A stretch of 32,546 nt of DNA, taken from assembly GCA_948466315.1 (NCBI GenBank), contig CAOJZZ010000007.1:1-32546 (forward strand), written 5' to 3'. Below, one piece after another: positions 18,544 to 27,721 of this stretch. The position numbers and the translations under genes were made by a program. Each line of letters opens with the position of its first letter. The first letter of the stretch is position 1. This stretch comes from an uncultured Mycoplasmatota bacterium. Its GTDB lineage: Bacteria; Bacillota_I; Bacilli_A; RF39; UBA660. The notes under the pieces were generated by a model. That model made no database searches and had not been told where the DNA came from. It was given only the letters and a program-made list of their open reading frames with translations.

Positions 18544-19785
18544 CTATTTATTTTTATTGAAACTTTTATATAGATTATATGTAAAGTTGTTTAGTATTAT
18601 ATCGAATTCTCCTATATATTCTGTAATCGTAGAATTAAAGCCTAATTTCATTTCATTTAGACCACTATATTTATTCTTTTTTTCAAACTCTCCTACTATA
18701 GCATTTAAATTAAGATATTTTAGTCCCTTTTTGTTATAGTCATCAATCATTCGCCATTTTAATAAATAACTTGCGTTTAATGGTGTATATTTTTCATCTA
18801 TTCCATCAATTAATATATAAGCAGCGTTGTCATAAATAATTGTTATGGCTCCACCAATTGTTAGTCCTTCAGGATATTCTTTCAATAAGTTAGTTGCTAG
18901 TATTAAAGTGTTTTTATAGGTTGTTAGTAATTTATCAGACTCCATTTTTTTATTTAGCCAGTTATTTCTTTCTTTAATGTCTAAATTTGGATTTTGAATT
19001 GTTGTAGCTAGTTGATTGTTATGTTCTATTTCTTTTTCATAGGTTCTTCTACTATTTATAATAAAAGTTTGTGTATTTAATTTGGCGTAATAAATTTCTA
19101 TATTGTCTTTGTAACTAGTGCACATACTTTGGTAAAATGATTGTGGGTTTGTTGTCTTTTTTTTGATAAATTCATATAAAATTTCTGTATTTTTATCATT
19201 ATCTATATAGATTTCTATACCACAATTTGTTGCTTTTCTTATTTTATTTCTTGTTCTTTTGTCAAATTTACTAAATATTTCTCTAATATCACGATTTAGT
19301 AGAACTAAAGCCTCCCATCGTGGATTTTCTGTTTCGAAAAATAAATTTTTTCCTTTATAGTTAAAGTTTGCTTCTTTTAAATTTTCTATTATGGTGTTTC
19401 CTTGATTATTAAAATTTATTATATTTCCTTTGTTATCTCTTATTGTTAAAGGAATATAAGGGTCTATTCTAAGTATCATGAATCCTTGTTTCCCTAAGAC
19501 TTGTTTTAATTTAGCTGCTAATTCTTTTACGTTATCAGCATTTTCATAGTTAAAAAGAATTCCTCTAGGGGCATAAGCTATTTTATTGCTCATAAATACT
19601 TCTTTATACATGATAAGAGTTGCTCCTATTAATTTATTATTTTCATTTATAATTCCTAAATATTGTATATTATAGCCAAATTTTACCATTACATTAGCAT
19701 ATTCAGGTGTTTGATAGTAATTTCTATAGCGGTGATTTGTGGCAACTTTATTAAATTGAGTAGGGCTTAAAGTTACTATTTTCAT
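18544..19785 (-). CDS. FemABX-family peptidyltransferase for the peptidoglycan cross-bridge
   Basis: A 413-residue FemABX (FemX/FemA/MurM-type) aminoacyltransferase. These enzymes use aminoacyl-tRNA to add Gly, Ser or Ala to the lysine side chain of lipid II in the cytoplasm. The N-terminal stretch NYYQTPEYANVMVKFGY and the later ILRIDPYIP and FDKRTRNKIRKA are typical. A helical hairpin near residues 235-290, rich in Glu/Lys/Asn/Leu, matches the coiled-coil arm of FemA-like members. The second GNAT-like domain follows (TIGGAITIIYDNAAYILIDG). It has its own promoter and Shine-Dalgarno sequence (GAAAGGGG) and is divergent from murD. The amino acid added cannot be read from the sequence. It implies a cross-bridged wall. 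Confidence 0.92.
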   Translation of the reverse strand: MKIVTLSPTQFNKVATNHRYRNYYQTPEYANVMVKFGYNIQYLGIINENNKLIGATLIMYKEVFMSNKIAYAPRGILFNYENADNVKELAAKLKQVLGKQGFMILRIDPYIPLTIRDNKGNIINFNNQGNTIIENLKEANFNYKGKNLFFETENPRWEALVLLNRDIREIFSKFDKRTRNKIRKATNCGIEIYIDNDKNTEILYEFIKKKTTNPQSFYQSMCTSYKDNIEIYYAKLNTQTFIINSRRTYEKEIEHNNQLATTIQNPNLDIKERNNWLNKKMESDKLLTTYKNTLILATNLLKEYPEGLTIGGAITIIYDNAAYILIDGIDEKYTPLNASYLLKWRMIDDYNKKGLKYLNLNAIVGEFEKKNKYSGLNEMKLGFNSTITEYIGEFDIILNNFTYNLYKSFNKNK

Positions 19786-19815
19786 TGCTTTTCCCCTTTC
19801 TATATTATATTGGTT

Positions 19816-19845
19816 ATTATATCATACAGTTTATATTTCTTTCAA
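19816..19845 (-). promoter_or_regulatory. Promoter of the femX-like gene
   Basis: On the minus strand TTGAAA (19840-19845) is followed after 18 bases by TATAAT (19816-19821), about 30 bases before the start codon. Confidence 0.75.
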
Positions 19846-19857
19846 TATACATTTAAG

Positions 19858-19886
19858 TTGTTAATTTTTTTTTTTAAGAGTATACT
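19858..19886 (+). promoter_or_regulatory. Promoter of murD-eno
   Basis: TTGTTA (19858-19863), a 17-base spacer rich in T, and TATACT (19881-19886). It is divergent from the femX promoter; the two -35 boxes are 12 bases apart. Confidence 0.65.
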
Positions 19887-19906
19887 TGTAATGATGAGGT
19901 GATATT

Positions 19907-21262
19907 TTGTTTAATGGTAAAAAGATTCTTATATTAGGATTTGCTAGAAGTGGTTATGAAGCAGCTAAGATATTAGTAGATCATGGTAACCAAGTAATTC
20001 TTAATGATAGTAAAAAAGAGGAACGGTTAGATGATGATAAGATTCAATATTTAACTGATTTAGGTGTTACATTTGTTTTAGGTGAACATCCTGATGATCT
20101 TTTTGATGATAGTTTTGATTTTTTAATTAAAAATCCAGGTGTTCCTGTTAATCATAAATATGTATTAAAAGCAAATGAATTGGGAATTGAAGTAATAAAT
20201 GAGGTTGAATTAGCTTATCGATTATTACCAGATGATGTTTCTATTATAGCAATTACTGGAACTAATGGTAAAACAACGACAACAACACTTACATATGAGA
20301 TTATGAAAAAGGCGTATGGAGAAAAAGTTTTTTTAGCTGGTAATATAGGATATCCTTTATGTAGTATTTTGAATGATATAAAGTCAGGGGATATATTAGT
20401 TATGGAAATTTCTTGTCAACAGTTGGCAAATTTATCTCAGTTTCATCCTAATATTGCGGTAATTACAAATTTAAGTCCAGCTCATATTGATTTTTTTAAT
20501 GATTATGATAGTTATAAACAGGTTAAATTTAAGCTTTTAAAAAATCAGTCTTCTGAAGATACTGTAATTATTAATATTGAAAATGATGATGTTGTCGAGG
20601 GAACTAAGTTTGTAAAATCTAAGATTAAGTGTTTTTCTAGTAGTAAGGAGATTAACGGATGTTATTTGAAAGATGATATTATTTATTATTATGATGAAAA
20701 GGTTATATCTAGAGATGATATTTTTATTGCAGGATTACATAATATAGAAAATTGTATGGCTACTATTATGGTTGTAAAGGAATTCGATGTTTCTAATGTT
20801 ATTATTTCTGATGTTATAAAACATTTTAAGGGGGTAGAGCACCGTTTAGAATATGTAGATACTGTTCATGGAAGAATGTTTTATAATGATACTGAAGCTA
20901 CTAATATAAAGTGTACTCAGATAGCTTTGTCTTCATTTAATAAACCTATTATTTTAATTCTTGGGGGACTTGAGCGTGGACAAGATTTTAAAGAATTGAC
21001 TTCTTTTATGAATAATGTGAAGTGTATTGTAGCAATAGGAGAGTGTAGAGATAGAGTATTAGAATATGGCAATTCTTTGCATATTCCTACATATAGTTAT
21101 GAATTTTTGACGGATGGTTTTGATAAATGTTATGAAGAATCTTCTTTTGGTGATATAATATTGTTGAGTCCTGCTTCTGCTTCATGGGATCAATATAAGG
21201 AATGTGAAGTTAGAGGAGCAGAATTTAAAAAGAAAGTGGAGGAATTAAAACATGAAAATTAA
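19907..21262 (+). CDS. murD: UDP-N-acetylmuramoyl-L-alanine:D-glutamate ligase
   Basis: MurD (451 aa) adds D-glutamate to UDP-MurNAc-L-Ala in the cytoplasm. The N-terminal Rossmann domain starts with [17 protein letters not shown]. The ATP-binding loop TGTNGKTT is at 117-124, and the mid-domain signature [11 protein letters not shown] and C-terminal [11 protein letters not shown] are present. The start is TTG at 19907, supported by GAGGTGAT just upstream; no ATG fits better. The end overlaps the enolase start by 11 bases. It lies outside any division and cell-wall cluster, beside eno. Confidence 0.97.
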   Translation: MFNGKKILILGFARSGYEAAKILVDHGNQVILNDSKKEERLDDDKIQYLTDLGVTFVLGEHPDDLFDDSFDFLIKNPGVPVNHKYVLKANELGIEVINEVELAYRLLPDDVSIIAITGTNGKTTTTTLTYEIMKKAYGEKVFLAGNIGYPLCSILNDIKSGDILVMEISCQQLANLSQFHPNIAVITNLSPAHIDFFNDYDSYKQVKFKLLKNQSSEDTVIINIENDDVVEGTKFVKSKIKCFSSSKEINGCYLKDDIIYYYDEKVISRDDIFIAGLHNIENCMATIMVVKEFDVSNVIISDVIKHFKGVEHRLEYVDTVHGRMFYNDTEATNIKCTQIALSSFNKPIILILGGLERGQDFKELTSFMNNVKCIVAIGECRDRVLEYGNSLHIPTYSYEFLTDGFDKCYEESSFGDIILLSPASASWDQYKECEVRGAEFKKKVEELKHEN

Positions 21263-22487
21263 AGATGTAAAAGGTAGAGAAATTTTGGATTCAAGAGGTA
21301 ATCCTACTGTTGAAGTTGATGTAATATTGGAAAATGGTATTTTAGGGCGTGCAGCTGTACCAAGTGGGGCTTCTACTGGTGAAAGGGAGGCATTAGAATT
21401 ACGTGATGGTGATAAGTCAAGATATATGGGAAAAGGTGTTTTGAATGCAGTTGCTAATGTAAATGGTCCATTAAGAGATTTAGTTATTGGAATGGATGCT
21501 GCTAATCAAAAATCGCTTGATTATGCAATGATTGAATTAGATGGAACTGAAACGAAGTCTAAATTTGGTGCGAATGCAATTTTAGGTATTAGTATGGCTG
21601 CATTAAAAGCTAGTGCAATTAATGAGAATAAACCATTATATCAATATATTGGTAATGGAACTACACTTCCAAAGCCTATGATGAATATTATTAATGGTGG
21701 TGCTCATGCAGATAATAAACTTGATTTTCAAGAATTTATGATTATTCCTCAAAGAGATACTATCAAAGAAAGATTGAGAGTAGGAGCAGAAGTTTTTCAT
21801 AATTTGAAGAAAGTTCTTAATGAAAAAGGTCTTTCTACAGCTGTAGGTGATGAGGGTGGATTTGCTCCAGATTTACAAAGCAATGAGGAAGGTTTTGAAC
21901 TTATTGTAGATGCTATTAAACGTGCTGGTTATGAACCTGGTAAGGATGTTTGTTTGGCTATTGATGTTGCTGCTTCAGAATTTTATGATAAAGAATTGAA
22001 AAAATATAAATTTCATTGGTCAACTGGTGAAGAATTTACTACTGATGAACTTATTGATTTTTATGAAAAACTAATTTCTAAATATCCAATTATTTCTATT
22101 GAGGATCCAGTGGATGAAAATGATTGGGACGGATTTACAAAAGTTACAGAAAGACTTGGTTCTAGGGTTCAATTAGTTGGTGATGACTTATTTGTAACAA
22201 ATAAGAAGTATTTACAAAAGGGTATTGATAGTAATGCTGGAAATGCTATTCTTTTGAAAGTTAATCAAATTGGTACTATTACTGAGACATTAGAGACAAT
22301 CGAACTTGCAAGAGAGAATGGTTATGCTACAGTTTTATCACATAGGTCAGGTGAAACAGAGGATACTATAATTTCTGATTTAGCAGTGGGACTTGATTTG
22401 GGTCAACTTAAAACTGGTTCTATGTCAAGAACTGATAGAGTTTGTAAGTATAATCAGTTAATAAGAATCGAAGAAGAATTGGGTTAA
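21252..22487 (+). CDS. eno: Enolase
   Basis: Phosphopyruvate hydratase (411 aa), the glycolytic step from 2-phosphoglycerate to PEP. Catalytic and metal residues are present: Glu201 in GDEGGFAP, Lys336 in LLKVNQIGT, and metal ligands Asp238, Glu284 and Asp311. His152 and Lys387 (GQLKTG) are also there. GGAGG precedes the ATG within the murD end, so translation is probably coupled. The protein stops at LIRIEEELG, about 18 residues short of Bacillus enolase. The missing tail is outside the active site, so the enzyme should work. Confidence 0.98.
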   Translation: MKIKDVKGREILDSRGNPTVEVDVILENGILGRAAVPSGASTGEREALELRDGDKSRYMGKGVLNAVANVNGPLRDLVIGMDAANQKSLDYAMIELDGTETKSKFGANAILGISMAALKASAINENKPLYQYIGNGTTLPKPMMNIINGGAHADNKLDFQEFMIIPQRDTIKERLRVGAEVFHNLKKVLNEKGLSTAVGDEGGFAPDLQSNEEGFELIVDAIKRAGYEPGKDVCLAIDVAASEFYDKELKKYKFHWSTGEEFTTDELIDFYEKLISKYPIISIEDPVDENDWDGFTKVTERLGSRVQLVGDDLFVTNKKYLQKGIDSNAGNAILLKVNQIGTITETLETIELARENGYATVLSHRSGETEDTIISDLAVGLDLGQLKTGSMSRTDRVCKYNQLIRIEEELG

Positions 22488-22493
22488 TTTATT

Positions 22494-22525
22494 AAAATTA
22501 TCTATTATTTTATAGATAATTTTTT
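22494..22525 (+). terminator. Intrinsic terminator of murD-eno
   Basis: AAAATTATCTAT (22494-22505), loop TATTTT and ATAGATAATTTT form a 12-pair stem running into TTTTTT. Confidence 0.9.
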
Positions 22526-22551
22526 GTTTTTTATTAGAAAGGTGATATAAA

Positions 22552-22593
22552 ATGGTAGTTATATTTAAAAATATGTTTTGTGATAATTGTTAA
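22552..22593 (+). other. 13-codon ORF with a strong ribosome binding site
   Basis: GAAAGGTGATATAAA directly precedes an ATG that opens a frame of only 13 codons (MVVIFKNMFCDNC) ending in TAA. The ribosome binding site is as good as those of the real genes around it. It may be the start of a gene lost by decay, a small peptide or a leader peptide. No continuation is visible in the other frames. Confidence 0.3.
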
Positions 22594-22823
22594 ATTGCCG
22601 ATTTTTTCATGATGATATAATTTTTTAGGTGGTCTTGTAGTTTGTTAGTATTTGTAGTAAAAATAATTAAACAGATAAAAATAGATAAAATTTAGCAAAA
22701 TGAAACTACATCTATTTTTTTCTTCTCAAAATTGAAAAATTAATATACTCCAAAATGACGTAAATTACGTTTGAAAAAATTTTACAAAAAATTGGTGCTT
22801 TCAAAGAACAAATAGTGTATAAT

Positions 22824-22925
22824 TTAATCATCAAATTTTAACTGAAAATTTGTTTCTAAATTGTTAAAATCTGAGGATGTTGAAGTAAGTGTATTTAGAA
22901 GAAGATGGCTTACTTCTTTTATTTT
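22824..22925 (+). ncRNA. Candidate small RNA of about 100 nt
   Basis: A TATAAT box at 22818-22823 (no good -35, at best TTGGTG with a 20-base spacer) is followed by a perfect hairpin (CAAATTTT 22832-22839, loop AACTG, AAAATTTG 22845-22852), a short unstructured part, and a terminator (GAAGTAAG 22882-22889 paired with CTTACTTC 22909-22916, then TTTTATTTT). No ORF is present. The arrangement is that of a small RNA gene, but it matches no family I recognise and may be the leader of a lost gene. Confidence 0.4.
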
Positions 22926-22930
22926 AAATT

Positions 22931-23512
22931 TTAATGATAATTACCATGTTCTAATAATTGTATAATAGTATGGGCAAATTGAATAAAAAAATAATGTTTT
23001 TTTATGGCAGTATCATTTCTACTATTTAAGTGAGATATATTAAATGTTTTATATTTTTGAGTATATAAACCTTCGTTTTTTATTTTCCATCTTTTTCTCC
23101 CTGTAGAAACAGTCTGTATAATATTTGAATCCTTAATATATAAATTAGTAATATATCTAAAAGTAATAGTTTTATTTTTCCTAATTCATCTATTTTAATA
23201 TTCATAAATACATCTTGAATTGTTTCTCAATATGGTAATTCTTCTAGATTTTGATTACACATTTTGGAAATGTTTTTTATATAAGAATCTATATTGAAAT
23301 TATCAGAATAAATATCAGTCATAGTGGTTAAACCACAAAGAAGTGAGAATATACGTATAGTTTTCATTTTATAAGTAACATAACTCTGATTTCTAACATA
23401 AGTTAAATTTTTAAACATATCTAATAATTTAGGAAGATATTTATTAATAATAGAGTATAATTCTTTTACTAAATTTTATCTTTTCTTAATATTCTTCTTT
23501 TTTTCTATTCAT
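22931..23512 (-). pseudogene. Broken DDE-type transposase remnant
   Basis: A minus-strand transposase relic. The N-terminal part (around 23480 down to 23227) includes KELYSIINKYLPKLLDMF and TYKMKTIRIFSLLCG, then stops at TGA at 23227-23229, where LPY is followed in frame by ETIQDVF; the TGA probably replaces a TGG Trp codon. A frameshift and a large internal deletion follow. The C-terminal part (about 23150 to 22931) reads GRKRWKIKNEG and later KKHYFFIQFAHTIIQLLEH, which is typical of transposase ends. Most of the catalytic core is missing. Earlier nonsense codons lie near 23485. I cannot name the IS family. Confidence 0.75.
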
Positions 23513-23600
23513 TACTACATTCCACTTTTTATTATGTAGTAATTATATCAAATTATTTTGCGAAAAAAATTTACTCTTTTTCTCTCTTTTCTTTGAGTAT

Positions 23601-23629
23601 TTGCATAAATTTAGTTTTTATGTTATTAT
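23601..23629 (+). promoter_or_regulatory. Promoter of secG
   Basis: TTGCAT (23601-23606), a 17-base spacer and TATTAT (23624-23629), with an extended -10 TG at 23621-23622. Confidence 0.6.
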
Positions 23630-23655
23630 ATTGGTATTGTTATCGGAGGTGTTTT

Positions 23656-23874
23656 ATGGAAACTATTCTTTTGATTGTATCAATTTTATTAATAATTATT
23701 GTTTTATTACAAAGTAGTAAGGCAGAAAGTGCTGCTCAGATTATTTCTGGTGGTAGTTCAGACTTATTTACAAAACGTAAAGAGCGTGGTTCAGAATTAT
23801 TTATTAGTCGTGTTACATTAGTATTAGGGCTTGCGTTTTTTGCTATTTGTTTAATTTCAATGTTTATTAGTTAA
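23656..23874 (+). CDS. secG: Protein translocase subunit SecG
   Basis: A 72-residue membrane protein of the SecYEG translocon. It has an N-terminal membrane segment (ETILLIVSILLIIIVLLQSS), the conserved cytoplasmic loop (GGSSDLF, then KRKERGSELFISR), and a second membrane segment to the C terminus. I chose ATG 23656 because CGGAGGTG lies seven bases upstream and the protein then has normal SecG length; an upstream ATG would add 21 unlikely residues. It precedes rnr as in Bacillus. A terminator follows directly. Confidence 0.95.
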   Translation: METILLIVSILLIIIVLLQSSKAESAAQIISGGSSDLFTKRKERGSELFISRVTLVLGLAFFAICLISMFIS

Positions 23875-23898
23875 GAACTACGGTTCTTTTTCTTTTGG
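23873..23898 (+). terminator. Terminator after secG
   Basis: AAGAAC (23873-23878), loop TACG, GTTCTT (23883-23888), then TTTCTTTT. The stem begins inside the secG stop codon. Confidence 0.75.
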
Positions 23899-23931
23899 AA
23901 AAAGGGGCTAGTTATATTTTTGAAAATAAAG

Positions 23932-23937
23932 TATAAT
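23932..23937 (+). promoter_or_regulatory. Possible -10 box of the rnr operon
   Basis: TATAAT at 23932-23937, 19 bases before rnr. No good -35 box sits at the right distance, so this is tentative. Confidence 0.35.
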
Positions 23938-23956
23938 TATTCTAGAAGGTGTTTAG

Positions 23957-26065
23957 ATGAGAGATAATATTATTGATGTATTAAAAAATAGTGATAAGGC
24001 ATTATCTATTTATGAGTTGCAAGATTTGTTGAAGATAGATACTGTTGATGGGACAAAGAATCTTCTTAAAGAGTTAAAAACTATGGAAGAGGATGTTCTT
24101 ATTTATCATTCTAATAAAGATAAATATATGTTACTTGAGAATAGTCATTTGAGAAAAGGTGTTATTAGAGCAAATAAAAAGGGGTTTGGTTTTGTTGAAA
24201 TAGATAATATGGAAGAGGATGTTTATATTTCACAAGATAATATGAATGGTGCTATTCATGATGATATTGTTCTTGTAGAAATTACTAGTAAAATGTCGCT
24301 TGATCGTTTAGAAGGTAGGATATTAAAGATTATCAAAAGACAGATTGATCATTATATAGGAGAAATTAAATTTGATAATAAAGGAATGGGTCATATTTCT
24401 CTAGATAATTCTAAGGTTAAATTGAATATTCAGGTTCCAAAGGATAAAGCAATGAACGCTGTTGATGGTCATAAAGTTGTAGTTGAATTAGGTAGACGTT
24501 TGAATAATAATACGAAATATGAGGGTAGAGTAGTTGAAATTATTGGACATAAAAATGATCCTGGTGTAGATATTTTATCTATTATTTACAAATATAATAT
24601 TAATGTTGATTTTCCAGATGATGTTAAAGAAGAAGTTAAAAATATTCCAATGGAAGTTAGTACTGAAGAGTGTAAGGGTAGAAGAGATTTGCGTGATTTG
24701 GAAATTTTTACAATTGATGGTGATGATACAAAGGATATTGATGATGCTATTTCTATTGAAAGAATGAATAATGGTCATTATAAGTTAGGTGTTCATATAG
24801 CAGATGTTAGTTATTATGTTAGAGAAGGTTTTCCTTTGGATAATGAGGCAATGGATAGGGGGACTAGTGTTTATTTAGTGGATAGAGTTATTCCAATGTT
24901 ACCCCATGAATTATCTAATGGTATTTGTTCATTAAATCCTAATGTTGATAGATTAGCTATATCATGTGTTATGGAATTTGATGGTAATGGTCAGCAAATC
25001 GATTATGAGATTTTTCCTAGTGTAATTCGTTCTCGAATACAGATGACTTATAAAAAGGTTAATCAAATTTTAGAGAATAATACAATTCCTGCAGAATATG
25101 AAGAATTTGAGAAAAGTTTGCGATTGATGGATGAACTTGCTGGTATTTTAAGAAAAGCAAAAAATAAACGTGGGTATATTGATTTTGATGTAGATGAGGC
25201 TAAAATTTTAGTTGATGATAATTGTGTTCCAACAGATGTAGTTGTTAGAGATCGTGGAGAAGGAGAAATGTTAATAGAAGATTTTATGATAGCAGCAAAT
25301 GAGTGTGTTGCTACTCATATTTATTTTATGAATTTGCCATTTATTTATCGTGTTCATGAAGTTCCTAAAGAGGAAAAGATTCGTAGTTTTTTGGGATTTG
25401 TTGGTAGTCTAGGTTATCAGATTCCTGGTGATATTAAGGATACGAGGCCCAAAACTGTACAAAGATTATTGGATTTTTTACGAGATAAAAAAGAATTTAA
25501 AATTTTGTCTAGTTTGCTTTTACGTAGTATGCAAAAGGCTGTATATAAACCAGAGAATTTAGGTCATTATGGTTTGGCAAGTTCTTGTTATACACATTTT
25601 ACTTCGCCTATTAGGAGATATCCAGATACTACAGTTCATCGTTTACTTCATACATATTTGTTTGATGGTAGTGCTGATTTATCTACAATACGTAAATGGG
25701 AAGAAAAACTTATTTATGTTGCTGATCATTCTTCAGCTAAAGAACGTGCTTCTATTGAATGTGAAAGGGAAGTTGAAGATATGAAGATGGCTGAATATAT
25801 GGAAGGTCATATTGGTGAGGAGTATGAGGGTATGATTTCTTCTGTTACTAGTTTTGGTATGTTTGTAGAACTTGATAATTTGATTGAGGGGCTTGTACCT
25901 CTTCGGGATATGAATGATTTTTTTCATTATGATGAGGAACATATGACGTTGACTGGAGAGAGAACGCATGTAAAGTATTCTATTGGTGAGCGAATTGTTG
26001 TTAAAGTGATTAGAGCTTCTAAGGAGGAAAAGACAATAGACTTTGAGATTGTAAGGAAGGTATAG
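23957..26065 (+). CDS. rnr: Ribonuclease R
   Basis: A 702-residue processive 3'-5' exoribonuclease that degrades structured RNA and works with SmpB/tmRNA in decay of faulty mRNA. Domains in order: N-terminal winged helix (residues 1-60), cold-shock OB folds (about 65-200), RNB catalytic domain (about 240-565) and C-terminal S1 domain (about 620-700, EYEGMISSVTSFGMFVELD). The RNB metal site is FTIDGDDTKDIDDAIS, with Asp254, Asp260, Asp262 and Asp263. GAAGGTG precedes the ATG. CapA-like and smpB genes follow with almost no gap, so it heads an operon. Confidence 0.97.
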   Translation: MRDNIIDVLKNSDKALSIYELQDLLKIDTVDGTKNLLKELKTMEEDVLIYHSNKDKYMLLENSHLRKGVIRANKKGFGFVEIDNMEEDVYISQDNMNGAIHDDIVLVEITSKMSLDRLEGRILKIIKRQIDHYIGEIKFDNKGMGHISLDNSKVKLNIQVPKDKAMNAVDGHKVVVELGRRLNNNTKYEGRVVEIIGHKNDPGVDILSIIYKYNINVDFPDDVKEEVKNIPMEVSTEECKGRRDLRDLEIFTIDGDDTKDIDDAISIERMNNGHYKLGVHIADVSYYVREGFPLDNEAMDRGTSVYLVDRVIPMLPHELSNGICSLNPNVDRLAISCVMEFDGNGQQIDYEIFPSVIRSRIQMTYKKVNQILENNTIPAEYEEFEKSLRLMDELAGILRKAKNKRGYIDFDVDEAKILVDDNCVPTDVVVRDRGEGEMLIEDFMIAANECVATHIYFMNLPFIYRVHEVPKEEKIRSFLGFVGSLGYQIPGDIKDTRPKTVQRLLDFLRDKKEFKILSSLLLRSMQKAVYKPENLGHYGLASSCYTHFTSPIRRYPDTTVHRLLHTYLFDGSADLSTIRKWEEKLIYVADHSSAKERASIECEREVEDMKMAEYMEGHIGEEYEGMISSVTSFGMFVELDNLIEGLVPLRDMNDFFHYDEEHMTLTGERTHVKYSIGERIVVKVIRASKEEKTIDFEIVRKV

Positions 26066-26066
26066 T

Positions 26067-27266
26067 ATGGCGAAAAGAAGGGTTAGAAAAGTAAAAAGAA
26101 AAGTTTATAAAAATAGATTAATTATAGTATTTATATTCTTTTTGATTATTGGAATTGGTTTTTATAATATATTATCTAATTCTTCTACTGGTAGTAAATC
26201 ACTTCATACAAAAGAGGTTAAGAAAGAAGTTGGAAAAAAAGAGCCTAGGGAGTACCAAGCAAGATTATTTATGGTAGGCGATGCTTTAATTCACAGTGCT
26301 TTATATCAAGATGCGAAGCAAAGAGATGGTAGTTATGATTTTAAGCCTATGTTAGAGTTTATTAAACCTATATCATCTAAATATGATTTAGTTTATTATA
26401 ATCAGGAAACTATTTTAGGTGGAGAGTCTTTGGGTTATTCGAATTATCCTAGATTTAATTCTCCTCAAGAAGTAGGTGATGCTTTTATTGATTCTGGTTT
26501 TAATATGGTTTCTCTTGCTACTAATCATACTATGGATAAAGGAGAACAGGGTGTTATTAATTCTGTTAATTATTGGAAGAGTCAAGATGTAGTTGTATCT
26601 GGGCAATGGACTTCTCCAGAGGAGAGGGATGAGGTTAAAATTTATGAAAAAAATGGTATTTCATATGCTTTCTTTTCTTATACTACTTGGACTAATGGTT
26701 TAGAAACGCCAGTTGGAAAAGAATACTTAAATAATGTTTATTCAGAAGAGAAAGCACTTAATGATATTAGTAAGGTTCGTGATAAAGTTGATGTAGTTTT
26801 AGTAGCGATGCATTGGGGAAACGAGTATTCTTTAGGAGTGTCAAAAGATCAGGAAAAGATTGCCAATTATTTGTCTTCTTTAGGGGTTGATATTATAATT
26901 GGAGCACATCCACATGTTGTTGAACCTGTTGAATATATTAACGATGGGAAAACTTTTGTAATATATTCTTTAGGAAATTTTATTTCCGATCAAGAGGGAA
27001 CTGAGAGACTTACTGGATTGATGATGGAATTAACTATTAATAAGAAGGTTTCTGTTGATAAAAAAGTTTCTGTTACTATTTGTAATCCAAAGGCAGATCT
27101 TATTTATACTAAGTCTTATTATCGAGGAAAAAGAAATTTTAAGGTATATCCTTATTCTCAGCTTAATAATGATTTACTTGCTAATTATATAAACTATTAT
27201 GAAAGGTATAAGGGAATTGTTAGTTCTAGATATCCTGAACTTGTATGGGGAATTACTGGAGAGTGA
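26067..27266 (+). CDS. CapA/PgsA-type membrane-anchored metallophosphatase-fold protein
   Basis: A 399-residue protein of the CapA (PGA_cap) family. A basic start and one membrane segment (about residues 18-36) anchor it, with the rest outside the cell. The metal-site blocks of the family are all visible: MVGDALIHS, YYNQETILGG, LATNHTMDKGEQG, VAMHWGNEYS, GAHPHVVEPVE and IYSLGNFISDQ. Members include the poly-gamma-glutamate capsule protein CapA/PgsA, but many have no capsule role; no capBC-like genes are here. It begins one base after the rnr stop, with AAGGAAGG inside the rnr end, and smpB follows after three bases. Substrate unknown; a wall or envelope hydrolase is a reasonable guess. Confidence 0.88.
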   Translation: MAKRRVRKVKRKVYKNRLIIVFIFFLIIGIGFYNILSNSSTGSKSLHTKEVKKEVGKKEPREYQARLFMVGDALIHSALYQDAKQRDGSYDFKPMLEFIKPISSKYDLVYYNQETILGGESLGYSNYPRFNSPQEVGDAFIDSGFNMVSLATNHTMDKGEQGVINSVNYWKSQDVVVSGQWTSPEERDEVKIYEKNGISYAFFSYTTWTNGLETPVGKEYLNNVYSEEKALNDISKVRDKVDVVLVAMHWGNEYSLGVSKDQEKIANYLSSLGVDIIIGAHPHVVEPVEYINDGKTFVIYSLGNFISDQEGTERLTGLMMELTINKKVSVDKKVSVTICNPKADLIYTKSYYRGKRNFKVYPYSQLNNDLLANYINYYERYKGIVSSRYPELVWGITGE

Positions 27267-27269
27267 TGT

Positions 27270-27707
27270 ATGGAAATTTTAAATAGAAAAGTTCGACATG
27301 ATTATTTTATTGATGAAGTATATGAGGCTGGTATTGTACTTACAGGTACTGAGGTTAAATCTATTCGTGTTGGTAATTGTAATATTAGAGATTGTTATTG
27401 TATTATAAGAAATAAAGAAGTTTATTTGCTCAATATGTATATTAGTCCTTATAAAGAAGGAAATATATTTAATCATGAAGAAACTCGAGATAGAAAGTTA
27501 TTGTTACATAAAAAGGAGATAGCTAAGTTAGAGAAGTTTATTGAAATGAAGGGTTATACTTTGATACCTATAAAATTATATTTCAAGGATAATCGTTTGA
27601 AAGTTTCTTTTGGTGTTTGTCGTGGTAAAAAGAGTTATGATAAGAGACAGACTATAAAAGAAAGAGATATTCAAAGAGAAGTTTCTAAAAAGTTGAAAGA
27701 CTACTAA
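27270..27707 (+). CDS. smpB: SsrA-binding protein SmpB
   Basis: SmpB (145 aa) binds tmRNA and brings it to stalled ribosomes. The N-terminal RKVRHDYFIDEVYEAGIVL, central GTEVKSIRVG and C-terminal tail with RGKKSYDKRQTIKERD are standard. It starts three bases after the CapA-type gene, with GGAGAGTGA as ribosome binding site. The rnr link is conserved in Firmicutes, but the expected ssrA gene does not follow; an IS256-type relic lies there instead. Confidence 0.97.
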   Translation: MEILNRKVRHDYFIDEVYEAGIVLTGTEVKSIRVGNCNIRDCYCIIRNKEVYLLNMYISPYKEGNIFNHEETRDRKLLLHKKEIAKLEKFIEMKGYTLIPIKLYFKDNRLKVSFGVCRGKKSYDKRQTIKERDIQREVSKKLKDY

Positions 27708-27721
27708 AAATTATATTTTAA

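Larger units (their letters stand above)
22526..22930. other. Intergenic region with several inverted repeats
   Basis: Between the eno terminator and the transposase relic there is no substantial gene. It contains the 13-codon ORF, a long A/T-rich inverted repeat (AAATAGAT near 22677-22690 with ATCTATTTTTTT near 22710-22722), a perfect 13-base palindrome ACGTAAATTACGT (22758-22770), and a possible small RNA (listed separately). Confidence 0.5.

Noticed and set aside
18527-18739. Plus-strand ORF within the femX-like gene
   Set aside because: Antisense shadow that crosses a terminator; no ribosome binding site.
22824-22925. SRP RNA or 6S RNA identity for the small RNA candidate
   Set aside because: The conserved SRP helix 8 loop motif and the long 6S bubble are not present.
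23227-23229. TGA reading as Trp (mollicute code)
   Set aside because: essC and the CapA-type gene end in TGA at the expected protein length, Trp in real genes is TGG, and the TGA occurs in an otherwise broken transposase.
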